DNA of 64,000 bases from Rhodospirillaceae bacterium (GCA_028822445.1 JAPKDQ010000001.1:62001-126000); one strand, 5' to 3'; shown: positions 18,489 through 28,229, numbered from the stretch's first letter. Program-made: numbers and translations. Notes: generated by a model from the sequence alone, not told the origin.

Positions 18489-19883
18489 GTGCGCTTCCAA
18501 TCAACCCGTGGCCAGGCTCCAGAGCTTGGTTTTGACGACGTTCTTCTAACCGGCCTAGCGCGGGACGGCGGATTGTATCTGCCCGTGACTTGGCCAGAAC
18601 GCTCAGCGGAAGAGTGGCGGGCCATGCGTGAGTTGTCTTACGCGGACCTGGCGACAGCCGTCACTCAGCCTTTCTTGGCCGGATCAACGATCGAGGCGGA
18701 TCTGCCCGAAATCATGAAAGAGGCCTACAGCCCGTTTGACCACCCTGCCGTTGCGCCAATGGTGCAGCTTGGGGCGAACACGTGGCTGATGGAGCTGTAC
18801 CATGGTCCGACTTTGGCCTTTAAGGACTATGCGTTGCAGGTTGTTGGTCATCTTTTTGATCGTGTTCTATCTGCTAAGAAAGAACGCATTACAATTGTCG
18901 GCGCCACGTCTGGTGATACAGGTTCCGCTGCCATTGCAGCATGCGCTGGCCGCGAAGCAGTAGACATTATCATTATGCATCCGAAGGGCCGCGTCTCTGA
19001 AGTTCAGCGACGCCAGATGACGACCGTGGATGCGTCGAATGTTCATAACGTCGCGATTGATGGCACATTCGATGATTGCCAAGCATTAGTTAAGTCCATG
19101 TTTAACGACCAGACGTTTCGTGATGAGTTGCATCTATCCGCTGTAAATTCTATCAACTGGGCTCGCATCATGTGCCAGACAGTTTACTATGCGTACGCGG
19201 CGCTTGCACTGGGCGGACCCGATAGACCTGTCGCTTTTGCTGTTCCGACAGGAAATTTTGGCAACGCGTTTGCTGGCTATTGTGCGTCACGCATGGGACT
19301 ACCGATTGCGTCGTTCCTGGTTGGCTCTAACCGCAACGACATTCTAACCCGCTACTTCAAAACTGGAGAGATGACCATAGAGGGCGTGCAGCCATCTTTG
19401 AGCCCCGCCATGGATATTCAAATTTCGTCGAATTTCGAGCGCCTGCTGTTCGAAGCTTATGGGCGTGATGGTAATGCCGTAACGCGTTTGATGGACGGCC
19501 TGCACCAAAGTGGACGCTATACGGTGGAGCCTGCTCCAAGGGAGGCCATTGCGTCGCAATTTACCGGCAGCCGCTTGTGTGATGAACAAACGAAGGCGTT
19601 TATTCGATCAACCTACGAGACGACAGGTCAGTTAATTGACCCGCATACCGCGGTCGGGGTGCATGCCGCACAAAATTCTGACCTAGATCAGGCAATCCCT
19701 AAGGTCATTCTGTCGACTGCTCATCCGGCGAAGTTCCCCGATGCAGTTGAATCAGCGATAGGGATTAGGCCCGAGCTACCGCCTGCGATGGCGGGTTTGT
19801 ACGATCTACAAGAACGGTATGATGAGCTCCCAAACAATCTTAAACAGGTGCAGGACTATGTTCGTGCTCACAGTCGTGTCTGA
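18489..19883 (+). CDS. thrC: Threonine synthase
   Basis: The last enzyme of threonine synthesis: O-phosphohomoserine to threonine with PLP. The 464-residue length and the N-terminal STRGQAPELGFDDVLLTGLARDGGLY segment mark the longer (class II) form. The PLP lysine is K112 in LAFKDYALQ, and GATSGDTGSAA binds phosphate. It starts at GTG 18489 with AAGGAATAA upstream. It lies 11 bp before an M16 protease, a pairing common in Alphaproteobacteria. thrB is not in this window. Confidence 0.95.
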   Translation: MRFQSTRGQAPELGFDDVLLTGLARDGGLYLPVTWPERSAEEWRAMRELSYADLATAVTQPFLAGSTIEADLPEIMKEAYSPFDHPAVAPMVQLGANTWLMELYHGPTLAFKDYALQVVGHLFDRVLSAKKERITIVGATSGDTGSAAIAACAGREAVDIIIMHPKGRVSEVQRRQMTTVDASNVHNVAIDGTFDDCQALVKSMFNDQTFRDELHLSAVNSINWARIMCQTVYYAYAALALGGPDRPVAFAVPTGNFGNAFAGYCASRMGLPIASFLVGSNRNDILTRYFKTGEMTIEGVQPSLSPAMDIQISSNFERLLFEAYGRDGNAVTRLMDGLHQSGRYTVEPAPREAIASQFTGSRLCDEQTKAFIRSTYETTGQLIDPHTAVGVHAAQNSDLDQAIPKVILSTAHPAKFPDAVESAIGIRPELPPAMAGLYDLQERYDELPNNLKQVQDYVRAHSRV

Positions 19884-19894
19884 GAATCAGCAAT

Positions 19895-21163
19895 ATGAAT
19901 AAGTCACCAGGTATGCAGGTAACGACGCTAGGGTCAGGGCTTCGGATTGTCACTGATCCGGTGGCATCGGTTGAAACGACGGCCGTCGGTGTATGGGTAG
20001 CCGCCGGGACGCGTCATGAAACCATTGAAGTGAATGGTATATCTCACCTTCTCGAGCACATGGCCTTTAAGGGCACAAAGAAGCGTACGGCCTACGAAAT
20101 TGCTGAACAGATGGATAATGTTGGTGGTCAGCTCAATGCTTACACGAGCCGTGACCATACGGCTTATTACGCCAAAGTTCTGAAGGAAGACCTCCCTTTG
20201 GCCGTTGATGTTCTCGCCGATATTTTGCTCAATGCGACAATGGATGAAGAAGAGTTCGCGCGGGAGCAACAAGTTGTTGTGCAGGAAATTTTTCAATCTG
20301 AAGACACACCGGATGACATTATTTTTGATCGGCTGCAGTCGACTGCTTATCCCGAGCAGGCTTTAGGCTGGCCAGTCCTGGGCACGGTTGATTCCGTCAA
20401 TCGTATGACGGCAGATAATCTTCATGATTACATGAAACGTAATTACACCAGCAGGGATATTGTCGTTTCTGCGTCTGGCAGAGTGGATCACGATTCTTTT
20501 GTCAGTGGTGTTGCCGATGCCTTTACGAATTTAACTAAGGGCGATGGCCCACAACCCGTGCAAGCGAAATACGTTGGCGGTGATGTGCGAGAGGCGCGTC
20601 CGGTCGAACAGCTTCATGTTGTCATAGGCTTCGATGGCGTCGGGTATCACGATCCAGATTATTATCCGCTTTCTGCACTCTCGGTTCTATTCGGCGAAGG
20701 CCTGTCCTCTCGGCTATTTCAAGAGGTTAGGGAAAAACGCGGCCTCGCGTATTCGGTGTTCTCGTCGACAAATGCCTGCGAAGACTCTGGAGTATTCACG
20801 GTCTACGCCGGCACCGGGCCGGACCAAACGGATGAGCTTATGTCAGTCTTGACTGACGAGATTAAGAAGATGGCCGACGGTGCATCGGAGGATGAGGTTG
20901 TTCGTGCCAAGGCGCAACTTAAAGCTGGGCTTTTGATGGGGCTAGAAAGCCCTGGCAGTCGATGCGTTCAACGCGCGCGACAAATTCTCGTCTACGGTCG
21001 TACTTTGGATACTCAGGAAATTATAGAACAAGTCGAAAATATTAATGCGGCGGCTATTGCTGATGCCGCTCAGAAATTATTTTCGACGCCACCGACCGTT
21101 GCCGCGGTCGGTCAAATTAGTAGGCTTGCAGATTACGATACCATTAGGTCTCAATTGGCCTAA
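19895..21163 (+). CDS. M16 family zinc protease (mitochondrial-processing-peptidase-like)
   Basis: A 422-residue pitrilysin-type peptidase. The inverted zinc motif HxxEH is H51-L-L-E54-H55, with the distal Glu in the REQQVVVQEIFQSED helix. The C-terminal half (SRLFQEVREKRGLAYSVFS) carries the R/Y substrate-binding pair of active M16B subunits. No signal peptide is evident, so it is probably cytosolic or associated with the inner membrane. It follows thrC in one transcription unit. It presumably degrades or processes small peptides; the natural substrate is unknown. Confidence 0.9.
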   Translation: MNKSPGMQVTTLGSGLRIVTDPVASVETTAVGVWVAAGTRHETIEVNGISHLLEHMAFKGTKKRTAYEIAEQMDNVGGQLNAYTSRDHTAYYAKVLKEDLPLAVDVLADILLNATMDEEEFAREQQVVVQEIFQSEDTPDDIIFDRLQSTAYPEQALGWPVLGTVDSVNRMTADNLHDYMKRNYTSRDIVVSASGRVDHDSFVSGVADAFTNLTKGDGPQPVQAKYVGGDVREARPVEQLHVVIGFDGVGYHDPDYYPLSALSVLFGEGLSSRLFQEVREKRGLAYSVFSSTNACEDSGVFTVYAGTGPDQTDELMSVLTDEIKKMADGASEDEVVRAKAQLKAGLLMGLESPGSRCVQRARQILVYGRTLDTQEIIEQVENINAAAIADAAQKLFSTPPTVAAVGQISRLADYDTIRSQLA

Positions 21164-21569
21164 TTAGGTCTGCGTCTAAGAGTGTGAAGTCATCACCGCT
21201 GCGCTGAGATATGCAGGTAAAACAGAAATTTGGGCGAAGACCATCAACTTAGATACTGAGCCTGAAATCAGGGTGAGGGTCACGGTGCGCCACGTCCTCG
21301 ACGACGAAGTTAGGGCCGGCATGTTCCTGCATCGTCAACAACGAGATTTGGGCGGAAAGCGACTAATCGATATAGCGTAAACCGAAGGCGCCGCGCGCGA
21401 AATCGAGATGCTTTTGTGGGTGATGTTGGCGGACAAAGGGCTTTAAGTGATGGTTTGGCTGCGGCTCAACTGATCACATACCGGCCATTTATGAGTGTCG
21501 ACTCGCGTTACGGAATCTCACCTCTACTGTGCTGGTTCAAATAGATAATGACTAACCCAGGAGCTTACA
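21164..21569. other. Gap with broken reading frames, no intact gene
   Basis: 406 bases between the M16 protease and the HisD-like operon. Frames on both strands are interrupted by stops. On the minus strand some pieces look protein-like (for example VVEDVAHRDPHPDF, and FAQISVLPAYLSAAVMTSHS in another frame), so this may be a decayed gene. No family was recognised. A CAGGAG site for the next gene is at the end. Confidence 0.35.
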
Positions 21570-22847
21570 ATGGCGACTCACTTGAAGCGTGGCGCAACGG
21601 CCGAGGAAACAGAAGCGGCTGCGATGAAGGTTAGAGACACTGTTACTGATATTTTATCGCGGATTGGCAAAGAGGGCGACACCGCTGTTCGGCACTACTC
21701 CGAAACCTTCGATAAATATTCGCCGGAGAGTTTTCGTTTATCTGATGCTGAAATCCAAGCCTGCGTTGACGCGCTAGATGAACAGACAGTTACTGATATT
21801 AAATTTGCCCAAACCCAAATTCGTAAATTTGCTGAAGCGCAATTGGCGTCTCTGAGTGATATCGAAATAGAAACCATTCCCGGTGTTAGGTTGGGCCATA
21901 AGAATACGCCGATCGAGAATGTCGGGTGTTATGTGCCGGGTGGCCGCTACCCCATGGTGGCATCTGCGCATATGAGCGTGCTGACCGCCCGTGTTGCCGG
22001 ATGTAAACGGGTCATAGCATGCACGCCTCCTACTAATGGCGAAGCTCACCCAGCAACAATCGCGGCAATGCATTTTGCGGGTGCGGACGAAATTTACATA
22101 CTTGGTGGCGTTCAAGCTGTTGCGGCGATGGCCCTCGGCACTGAAACGGTTGCACCAGTCGATATGCTTGTAGGCCCAGGTAACGCGTACGTTGCAGAAG
22201 CGAAGCGGCAACTTTTTGGTCGCGTGGGAATTGATCTCTTAGCAGGCCCCACGGAGATTCTGGTTATTGCTGACGACACATCGGATGGTGAAATGGTGGC
22301 GACTGATCTTTTGGGGCAGGCTGAACACGGACCAACGTCACCTGCCGTATTGCTTACCACATCGCAACGCGTGGCAGATGAAACGGTGGTCGAAATAGAA
22401 CGTCAGCTTGGTATTCTTGCCACGGCTGATGTCGCTGGCGTAGCGTGGCAGAACCATGGAGAGATCATTCTTTGTGAAGACGATGCGGAGATGTTGAAGG
22501 AAGCAGACGCCTTAGCGTCTGAACATGTCGAGGTGTTAACGGCTGATCCAAAATGGTGGCTCGATAACATGACGAATTATGGCGCTCTATTTTTGGGCAA
22601 GGAAACCAATGTGGCTTACGGCGACAAGGTTATTGGAACCAATCACACATTACCGACTAGTAAAGCAGCGCGCTATACGGGTGGCTTATGGGTTGGCAAA
22701 TTCATAAAGACCTGTACATATCAAATGTGCACGGAAGAAGCATCGGGGATCATTGGTGAATATGGTTCTCGTCTTTGCGCCATCGAAAATTTTGCGGGTC
22801 ACCAGGAGCAGTGTGATCTCCGCGTGCGCCGATACGGCAACGCGTAG
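21570..22847 (+). CDS. HisD-family dehydrogenase, HpsN-like
   Basis: A 425-residue zinc- and NAD-dependent dehydrogenase of the histidinol dehydrogenase fold: [38 protein letters not shown], the catalytic ASEHVE and [14 protein letters not shown] are all present. The C-terminal part ([15 protein letters not shown], then [19 protein letters not shown]) looks like the catabolic HisD paralogues such as HpsN, the 2,3-dihydroxypropane-1-sulfonate dehydrogenase, not the biosynthetic enzyme. It leads an operon with two more dehydrogenases and has no his genes nearby, which supports a catabolic role. The precise polyol or sulfonate is inferred. Confidence 0.75.
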   Translation: MATHLKRGATAEETEAAAMKVRDTVTDILSRIGKEGDTAVRHYSETFDKYSPESFRLSDAEIQACVDALDEQTVTDIKFAQTQIRKFAEAQLASLSDIEIETIPGVRLGHKNTPIENVGCYVPGGRYPMVASAHMSVLTARVAGCKRVIACTPPTNGEAHPATIAAMHFAGADEIYILGGVQAVAAMALGTETVAPVDMLVGPGNAYVAEAKRQLFGRVGIDLLAGPTEILVIADDTSDGEMVATDLLGQAEHGPTSPAVLLTTSQRVADETVVEIERQLGILATADVAGVAWQNHGEIILCEDDAEMLKEADALASEHVEVLTADPKWWLDNMTNYGALFLGKETNVAYGDKVIGTNHTLPTSKAARYTGGLWVGKFIKTCTYQMCTEEASGIIGEYGSRLCAIENFAGHQEQCDLRVRRYGNA

Positions 22848-22856
22848 GGGCTGGCC

Positions 22857-23801
22857 ATGACATCACCGGTTGCAGTTATTGGCGCAGGGCTGGTTGGGGC
22901 AGGGTGGGCTATCGTATTTTCTCGTGCTGGTTATCCTGTTCGACTCTACGATGGTGATGCCTCCATTCGGGAACGCGCCCTAGTCGGTATTCGGGCAAAC
23001 TTGGATGACTTAGAGTCGTTTCAGCTCATTGAGTCGGCCCAGGCTGTCATCGACAATATTCTTGTGTGTGACTCGTTAGAGGATGCCGTTTCTGGCGTGT
23101 CTTACGTCCAAGAATCAGTCTTCGAAACGGTGCTCGTAAAATCAGAGATTACGGCTGCACTGGATGCTGCGTGTGATGAGCATGTCGTAATCGGAAGCTC
23201 GTCCTCCGGTATTCCAGCCTCGGCGTTCACAGAAGACCTTGAGGGCCGTCACCGCTGCCTTATCGCGCATCCGGTTAACCCTCCTTACCTTGTGCCGTTG
23301 GTCGAGCTTGTGCCCGCACCCTGGACTGATTCGGCAGTAGTTCAGTCAACACATGACCTGATGACGGCTGTCGGCCAGGCCCCGATCCGTATCGAACGTG
23401 AAGTAGAAGGCTTTGTACTAAACCGCCTTCAAGGCGCCCTTCTTAATGAGGCATGGGCGTTGTTTGAGGAGGGTTATGCCTCCGCTGAAGACATCGATAA
23501 AACAGTATCTGAAGGGCTTGGCCTGCGTTGGTCCTTCATGGGGCCATTCCAGACAATCGATCTGAATGCACCTGGTGGCATCGCGGATTATGCGGAACGA
23601 TTGGGACCGCTTTATCACTCCGTTGCACAATCACGCACAGAGCCTAAACCCTGGAGTAAAGACCTCATCCAAGATGTGGAGTCTGAGCGTCGTAAAGATT
23701 TGTCCGAGCAAGGCCTTGCCTCTAGACGAGAATGGCGCGACCGTCGGCTCATGGCCTTAGCAGCGCACAAAAACAAAGCCTCAAAAGATATAGGCGATTG
23801 A
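22857..23801 (+). CDS. 3-hydroxyacyl-CoA dehydrogenase / lambda-crystallin family
   Basis: A 314-residue NAD-dependent dehydrogenase. VIGAGLVGAGWA is the Rossmann motif near residue 7, and GSSSSGIPAS with HPVNPPYLVPLVE are the substrate-binding and catalytic segments shared with L-gulonate 3-dehydrogenase (lambda-crystallin) and 3-hydroxybutyryl-CoA dehydrogenase. The short length and lack of a CoA hydratase domain favour the L-gulonate/carnitine-type branch. It lies 9 bp after the HisD-like gene and 1 bp before the SDR, so all three are one operon acting on one hydroxylated compound. Confidence 0.82.
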   Translation: MTSPVAVIGAGLVGAGWAIVFSRAGYPVRLYDGDASIRERALVGIRANLDDLESFQLIESAQAVIDNILVCDSLEDAVSGVSYVQESVFETVLVKSEITAALDAACDEHVVIGSSSSGIPASAFTEDLEGRHRCLIAHPVNPPYLVPLVELVPAPWTDSAVVQSTHDLMTAVGQAPIRIEREVEGFVLNRLQGALLNEAWALFEEGYASAEDIDKTVSEGLGLRWSFMGPFQTIDLNAPGGIADYAERLGPLYHSVAQSRTEPKPWSKDLIQDVESERRKDLSEQGLASRREWRDRRLMALAAHKNKASKDIGD

Positions 23802-23802
23802 T

Positions 23803-24564
23803 ATGACAGATTTAGCGTCACCGTTCGACCTAACTGGACTGAGAGCCCTTGTGACAGGAGCCTCAAGGGGTCTGGGCGCGGGCTGTGCCATGGCTTTAGC
23901 GAAGGCTGGTGCAGACGTCGTTCTTATGGCACGCAAAGCTGAGCCTCTGGAGGAAATTGCAGCGGGTGTTCAGAGCCTCGGGCGGGCCGCGCATGTAGTG
24001 GCTTGTGATGTCACGGAAACGAGCGCCCTTAAGGCTGCAATCTCTAACGCTCCTCCGGTGCACGTTCTCGTCAACAATGCGGGCATCAATATTCCTGAGC
24101 CATATACAGATGTAACGGAAGACCACTTCGATACCATAATGAACGTCAATGTGCGCGCCGCTTTTTTTGTTGCGCAGGTGGTTGCCGCTCGGATGCTTAA
24201 TGAGGGAATAAAGGGTTCCATCATTAATATGTCGTCTCAGATGGGTCACATTGGGGCGGCTAATCGTACTGTCTATTGCACGTCAAAGCATGCAATCGAA
24301 GGGCTGACTAAGGCCATGGCCGTGGAGCTTGGTCCCAACGGAATCAGGGTCAATGCTGTGGCGCCGACGTTTATTGAAACGCCTCTAACCAAACCGTTTC
24401 TGAGTGATGAAAATTTTATGGATTCAGTCCTGAACCAAATTCCACTCGGCCATATTGGCCAAATCGATGATGTTACAGGAGCGGTTGTCTACTTGGCTTC
24501 GCCTGCCGCACGCATGGTCACGGGGTCTTGCTTAAAAGTAGATGGCGGTTGGACTGCGCATTAA
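23803..24564 (+). CDS. SDR-family oxidoreductase
   Basis: A 253-residue classical SDR: TGASRGLGAG cofactor loop near residue 18, NNAG, IINMSSQMGH and the catalytic YCTSK. The C-terminus VTGSCLKVDGGW is typical of gluconate 5-dehydrogenase and FabG-like enzymes. It is the last gene of the HisD-like operon and ends 21 bp from the convergent yqgE. It likely oxidises or reduces a polyol or keto acid of the same pathway. Confidence 0.85.
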   Translation: MTDLASPFDLTGLRALVTGASRGLGAGCAMALAKAGADVVLMARKAEPLEEIAAGVQSLGRAAHVVACDVTETSALKAAISNAPPVHVLVNNAGINIPEPYTDVTEDHFDTIMNVNVRAAFFVAQVVAARMLNEGIKGSIINMSSQMGHIGAANRTVYCTSKHAIEGLTKAMAVELGPNGIRVNAVAPTFIETPLTKPFLSDENFMDSVLNQIPLGHIGQIDDVTGAVVYLASPAARMVTGSCLKVDGGWTAH

Positions 24565-24585
24565 TGTATCTGGGGTTGGATTGAG

Positions 24586-25161
24586 CTAAGCGTGCCCGAC
24601 TTCGCCGACCAACATCGCCGGGCTGATACCTAAGTTTTTAAGGGCCGTGTCCCATTTAGCATCATCGTCAGTGGCCCATAGTAGAGCGGCGTCGGGTGGA
24701 ATGTTAAGCCAAGCGTTGCTCATAATCTCTTCGTCCAGTTGGCCTGCATCCCAACCCGCATAACCAAGCGCCATAAGGCTTTGTTTCGGGCCCGTACCGT
24801 AGGCAATTGCCTTCAGGATCTCGGTGGTTGCGCTGAGGGCGACGGTGTTATCAACCACAAGTGTACCGTCCACCTGGTAATCGGAAGAATGCAAAACAAA
24901 ACCTCGGGCGGCTTCGACTGGGCCGCCACAATGGACCGTGATGCTGTCGCATGTCGGCGTTGGTTCAATGCCCATTTGCTCAAGGATATCCGGGAAAGAC
25001 AATTCCTCCAGGGGCTGATTTACAACAATCCCCATGGCGCCTTCTTCAGAGTGAGCGCAAATATAGATGACTGATTTGTCGAACCGGGGGTCGCCCATTG
25101 TTGGCATGGCAGCTAAAAACTGGCCAGCTAAGTATCCCGGTTCCGATGAATTGCGGATCAT
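24586..25161 (-). CDS. YqgE/AlgH family protein
   Basis: A 191-residue soluble protein of the UPF0301 family: GQFLAAMPTMGDPRFDKSVIYICAHSEEGAMGIVVNQP is diagnostic, with GGPVEAARGFVLH in the middle. The biochemical role is not settled; AlgH was named for alginate regulation in Pseudomonas. It starts at ATG 25161, divergent from the peroxiredoxin, in a 132-base shared upstream region. Confidence 0.92.
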   Translation of the reverse strand: MIRNSSEPGYLAGQFLAAMPTMGDPRFDKSVIYICAHSEEGAMGIVVNQPLEELSFPDILEQMGIEPTPTCDSITVHCGGPVEAARGFVLHSSDYQVDGTLVVDNTVALSATTEILKAIAYGTGPKQSLMALGYAGWDAGQLDEEIMSNAWLNIPPDAALLWATDDDAKWDTALKNLGISPAMLVGEVGHA

Positions 25162-25293
25162 GTCTAAATTATCGGTCTACAAACAAAGCAAGGCAAGGGT
25201 CGCTGGCCGAATATTTTTCTTGCATTTTTGGGTGACACGCTGGTGCTCAGCGCTTAACCAATGTGTTCATGAAGTAAAAAAGAGTTCGATGCG

Positions 25294-25776
25294 ATGACAA
25301 TTATTGTTGGGGGGGCACTGCCTGATGTTGCGCTATTCTTAGCCCAGCCAGAAGGCCCGTCCGCAATTTCGACTGGTAGTCTATTTGCCGACAAGAAAGC
25401 GGTCCTGTTTGCTTTGCCTGGTGCGTTTACGCCGACGTGTTCTGCGCGCCATCTCCCCGGTTTTGTTGACAAGGCTGCGGCGTTCAAAGAGAAAAGCGTC
25501 GATTTTGTCGCGTGCCTCTCGGTCAATGATGCTTTTGTGATGATGGCGTGGTCTGCAAAGCATGACGCGACTAACTCCATCACTATGATTGCAGATGGCA
25601 ATGGTGAATTCGTGCGAGCACTTGGCCTGGAGCGGGACATGGCGGAACGTGGAATGGGTGTTCGGTCACAGAGATTTGCTATGGTCGTTGAAGATGGGGT
25701 CGTTCAGAACCTATTTATTGATTCGCCTGGTGGATACGGCGTGTCAAGCGCAGAAAGTGTTTTGATCTACGTCTAG
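25294..25776 (+). CDS. Peroxiredoxin, Prx5/hybrid type
   Basis: A 160-residue thiol peroxidase reducing H2O2 and organic peroxides. The peroxidatic cysteine is C49 in GAFTPTCSARHLPGF, and Arg in SQRFAMVV completes the site. The Prx5 group is usually recycled by glutaredoxin/glutathione; no fused glutaredoxin domain is present here. It lies next to rnhA (convergent). Redox stress response is likely, but no OxyR site was recognised. Confidence 0.92.
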   Translation: MTIIVGGALPDVALFLAQPEGPSAISTGSLFADKKAVLFALPGAFTPTCSARHLPGFVDKAAAFKEKSVDFVACLSVNDAFVMMAWSAKHDATNSITMIADGNGEFVRALGLERDMAERGMGVRSQRFAMVVEDGVVQNLFIDSPGGYGVSSAESVLIYV

Positions 25777-25798
25777 AGTATCTCGTGCGATATGAAAA

Positions 25799-26239
25799 TT
25801 ACTCATCGCGCTGAAATTTTTCGGCTTCCCAACGTGCCAGGTCGTCAACACGTTCGTTTTCCGGATGACCGGCATGCCCCTTAACCCATTGCCATGTTAC
25901 TGAGTGACGTGTTTGTGCTTCATCAAGTTTGACCCAAAGGTCAGCATTCTTGACCGGCTTCTTCGCGGCTGTTTTCCATCCGCGTGCTTTCCACCCTTTG
26001 ATCCACTCGGTAATGCCCTTTTGGACATACTGGCTATCGGTGTAGACCGTGACCACTGAGGGTCGCATGAGTGCGTTTAGCCCTTCTACAACGGCTTGCA
26101 TCTCCATCCTGTTATTGGTTGTGTCAGGATGCCCCCCAGTTAGCTCTTTGTCGGTTCCTTTGAACCTCAATAGCGCGCCCCATCCACCGGGGCCCGGATT
26201 TCCCAGGCAAGATCCGTCAGTGTATAATTCAACCGTCAT
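25799..26239 (-). CDS. rnhA: Ribonuclease HI
   Basis: A 146-residue RNase HI that removes RNA from RNA-DNA hybrids. The acidic DEDD site is visible: D in [15 protein letters not shown] in NRMEMQAV, D in YTDSQYV and D in ERVDDLA; the HAGHPENE loop carries the catalytic His. It lies 12 bp downstream of ispH, without the thrB that often lies between them. Confidence 0.96.
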   Translation of the reverse strand: MTVELYTDGSCLGNPGPGGWGALLRFKGTDKELTGGHPDTTNNRMEMQAVVEGLNALMRPSVVTVYTDSQYVQKGITEWIKGWKARGWKTAAKKPVKNADLWVKLDEAQTRHSVTWQWVKGHAGHPENERVDDLARWEAEKFQRDE

Positions 26240-26251
26240 TGATTTAGACCC

Positions 26252-27196
26252 TTAGGCGCTTAGTGCGCGGGGTAAATTGAATGTCACATTTTCGTCGGCG
26301 ACTTTGATTTCTTCGACCTTAACCTCGAACCGGCGCTTTGCAGCGTCAAGTGCTTCTTCGACCAGAATCTCTGGCGCAGATGCGCCTGCTGTAATGCCCA
26401 AGGTCGAGCCGTCTTCTAGTTCATCCCATGGAATTTCGTTCGCGCGTTGAACTAACACTGATTTTGCGCACCCTGCTTTTAGCGCTACTTCGACCAACCT
26501 TTTGGAATTCGAAGAATTTGGCGCGCCTATGACAACCATCAGGTCACACTTGTTAGCTATGGCTTTAACAGCGGCTTGGCGGTTGGTCGTTGCGTAACAA
26601 ATATCCTCTTTGCGTGGAGAGGCGATGGAAGGAAACCTAGTCTTTAGTAAGGCAATAATCTCAGCGGTATCATCGACAGAGAGTGTTGTCTGGGTCACAA
26701 AAGCAACGTTATCTGGATTGACCGGCGCTACTGTTTCTGCGTCTTCGAGAGTTTCTACAAGGATCATCGATCCGTCCGGAACTTGACCCATGGTGCCGAT
26801 GACTTCTGGATGGTCGGTGTGCCCGATTAAAAAAGTTTGAAGGCCTCTACTGTGGTGGCGCTCTGCTTCAACGTGGACTTTCGAGACCAAAGGGCATGTT
26901 GCATCGATGTAATAGAGGTCGCGGGATTCGGCTTCTTCTGGGACCGATTTTGGGACGCCGTGAGCGGAGAAAACCACTGGCACACCGGCTGGAACTTCAT
27001 CCAGCTCTTCAACGAAAATCGCGCCCTTGGCCTCAAGGGATTCGACGACAAAGCGGTTGTGGACAATTTCATGGCGAACATACACGGGCGCACCATGCGC
27101 CTCCAGCGCCTTTTCAACGATAAGGATGGCGCGGTCGACCCCGGCGCAAAAACCCCGGGGGCCGGCAAGCATGATGGAAAGGGAGGGTATGGTCAT
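26252..27196 (-). CDS. ispH: 4-Hydroxy-3-methylbut-2-enyl diphosphate reductase
   Basis: The final MEP-pathway enzyme, making IPP and DMAPP with a 4Fe-4S cluster. The three cluster cysteines sit in [24 protein letters not shown] and [21 protein letters not shown] is the substrate loop. The 314-residue length is standard. It heads an ispH-rnhA operon on the minus strand and is divergent from the CDGSH gene. Confidence 0.96.
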   Translation of the reverse strand: MTIPSLSIMLAGPRGFCAGVDRAILIVEKALEAHGAPVYVRHEIVHNRFVVESLEAKGAIFVEELDEVPAGVPVVFSAHGVPKSVPEEAESRDLYYIDATCPLVSKVHVEAERHHSRGLQTFLIGHTDHPEVIGTMGQVPDGSMILVETLEDAETVAPVNPDNVAFVTQTTLSVDDTAEIIALLKTRFPSIASPRKEDICYATTNRQAAVKAIANKCDLMVVIGAPNSSNSKRLVEVALKAGCAKSVLVQRANEIPWDELEDGSTLGITAGASAPEILVEEALDAAKRRFEVKVEEIKVADENVTFNLPRALSA

Positions 27197-27354
27197 TGCT
27201 GAAGATGGTCCGGTGGTTGTTGGTAGTCTAGTCTATCGCGATGAGGCCCGCTATTGTCGCTCATAACGCCCTGGATGGCGCGCGAAACGAGGCAAAATAG
27301 CCTAAAGCGTGCTTTCCAATACCAGATATATTTACCGTGCAAAAGGTTGAACGC

Positions 27355-27615
27355 ATGTCAGAGCTGTCTAATTCCGAAGCCCAGCCGGTCGTCGCTCAAA
27401 AAACGCCGTATGCGGTCGAAGTCGAGGCGGGGAAAAAGTATTGGTGGTGTTCCTGTGGGCAGAGTGCGAAACAGCCATTCTGTGACGGCGCTCACAATGG
27501 GACCAGTTTCACACCCTTAGAATACGCGGCTGCTAAAGACGGCACAGTGTATTTCTGTGGCTGTAAGGCGACCACACGTGTACCTATGTGCGACGGCAGT
27601 CACAATAAATTTTAG
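27355..27615 (+). CDS. Double CDGSH iron-sulfur protein
   Basis: An 86-residue protein with two CDGSH motifs: WCSCGQSAKQPFCDGAH and FCGCKATTRVPMCDGSH, each giving a 3Cys-1His 2Fe-2S site. No membrane helix is present, so it is soluble, unlike mitoNEET. ATG 27355 was chosen; an in-frame GTG at 27337 would add six residues. It resembles bacterial MitoNEET-like type 2 proteins thought to take part in redox or iron-sulfur transfer. Confidence 0.88.
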   Translation: MSELSNSEAQPVVAQKTPYAVEVEAGKKYWWCSCGQSAKQPFCDGAHNGTSFTPLEYAAAKDGTVYFCGCKATTRVPMCDGSHNKF

Positions 27616-27631
27616 ACGGGTTATTAATCTC

Positions 27632-28174
27632 TTGCGTTTATTCACGGTGAATCCAAAAAATATTATTTCTCTTGGCGCCATGACCGCAGCAGCGGTCCTT
27701 ATGTCTGCATGCTCGTTTGAGCCAGTGCCGCCTTGTCCTGAGATACGAATCGACGCAGCGACTGCAAGCTTGACGGAGTTTAAGCAAGGATCTGGCCGCG
27801 CGCTTGAAGATGTGAAGTATCAGGCCGAAATTGTTTCTTTCGAAGGAACATGCCAGTTCGATAATGGCGGCGTCGAAGCTGTTATGGATGTCGACATGAT
27901 TGTTACGGGTGGCCCTGCGGCCCAGCCGGGCTCGGTAGACCTCTACTACTTTGTCGCGATTCCAAGGTTCTTTCCGAACCCAGACGGCAAAAAGATCTTT
28001 AATCGGGCCTATAAGATTCGGGCCGGCGGCGCGCGGCGCGAGCGAATCACCGAGTCGAATGTTCGCATTTTTCTCCCCTTGGAAGACCGCCTGACGGCAG
28101 CTGGATACGACATTTATTTAGGGTTTCAGCTCACGGATGAGCAATTACAGCACAATCGTAGCCGAACCCAATAA
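27632..28174 (+). CDS. Putative lipoprotein of unknown function
   Basis: About 180 residues. A signal (NIISLGAMTAAAVLMSAC) ends in a lipobox cysteine, and the mature part contains the motif FEGTCQF, then YYFVAIPRFFPNP. No family was recognised. The start is uncertain: TTG 27632 or GTG 27647 give a basic n-region, while ATG 27680 would leave a very short signal. It ends just before the promoter candidate of the glycine riboswitch. Confidence 0.65.
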   Translation: MRLFTVNPKNIISLGAMTAAAVLMSACSFEPVPPCPEIRIDAATASLTEFKQGSGRALEDVKYQAEIVSFEGTCQFDNGGVEAVMDVDMIVTGGPAAQPGSVDLYYFVAIPRFFPNPDGKKIFNRAYKIRAGGARRERITESNVRIFLPLEDRLTAAGYDIYLGFQLTDEQLQHNRSRTQ

Positions 28175-28180
28175 GCAGCG

Positions 28181-28210
28181 TTGACCTCTCCCAGCGAGTC
28201 AGTCTAAGCA
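28181..28210 (+). promoter_or_regulatory. Candidate promoter of the gcv operon
   Basis: TTGACC (28181-28186) is followed after 18 bases by TAAGCA (28205-28210), a fair sigma70 match. A hairpin CAGGGTG (28209-28215) / CACCCTG (28224-28230) starts right after and leads into the first glycine aptamer. Confidence 0.4.
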
Positions 28211-28229
28211 GGGTGCCCCGCTACACCCT

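Noticed and set aside
18224-18625. 133-codon minus-strand frame across the thrC upstream region
   Set aside because: Rich in Ser/Arg, overlaps the start of thrC, no ribosome binding site and no resemblance to a protein family.
21570-22847. Biosynthetic histidinol dehydrogenase
   Set aside because: The C-terminus and the operon context fit the catabolic HisD paralogues better; no other his gene is near.
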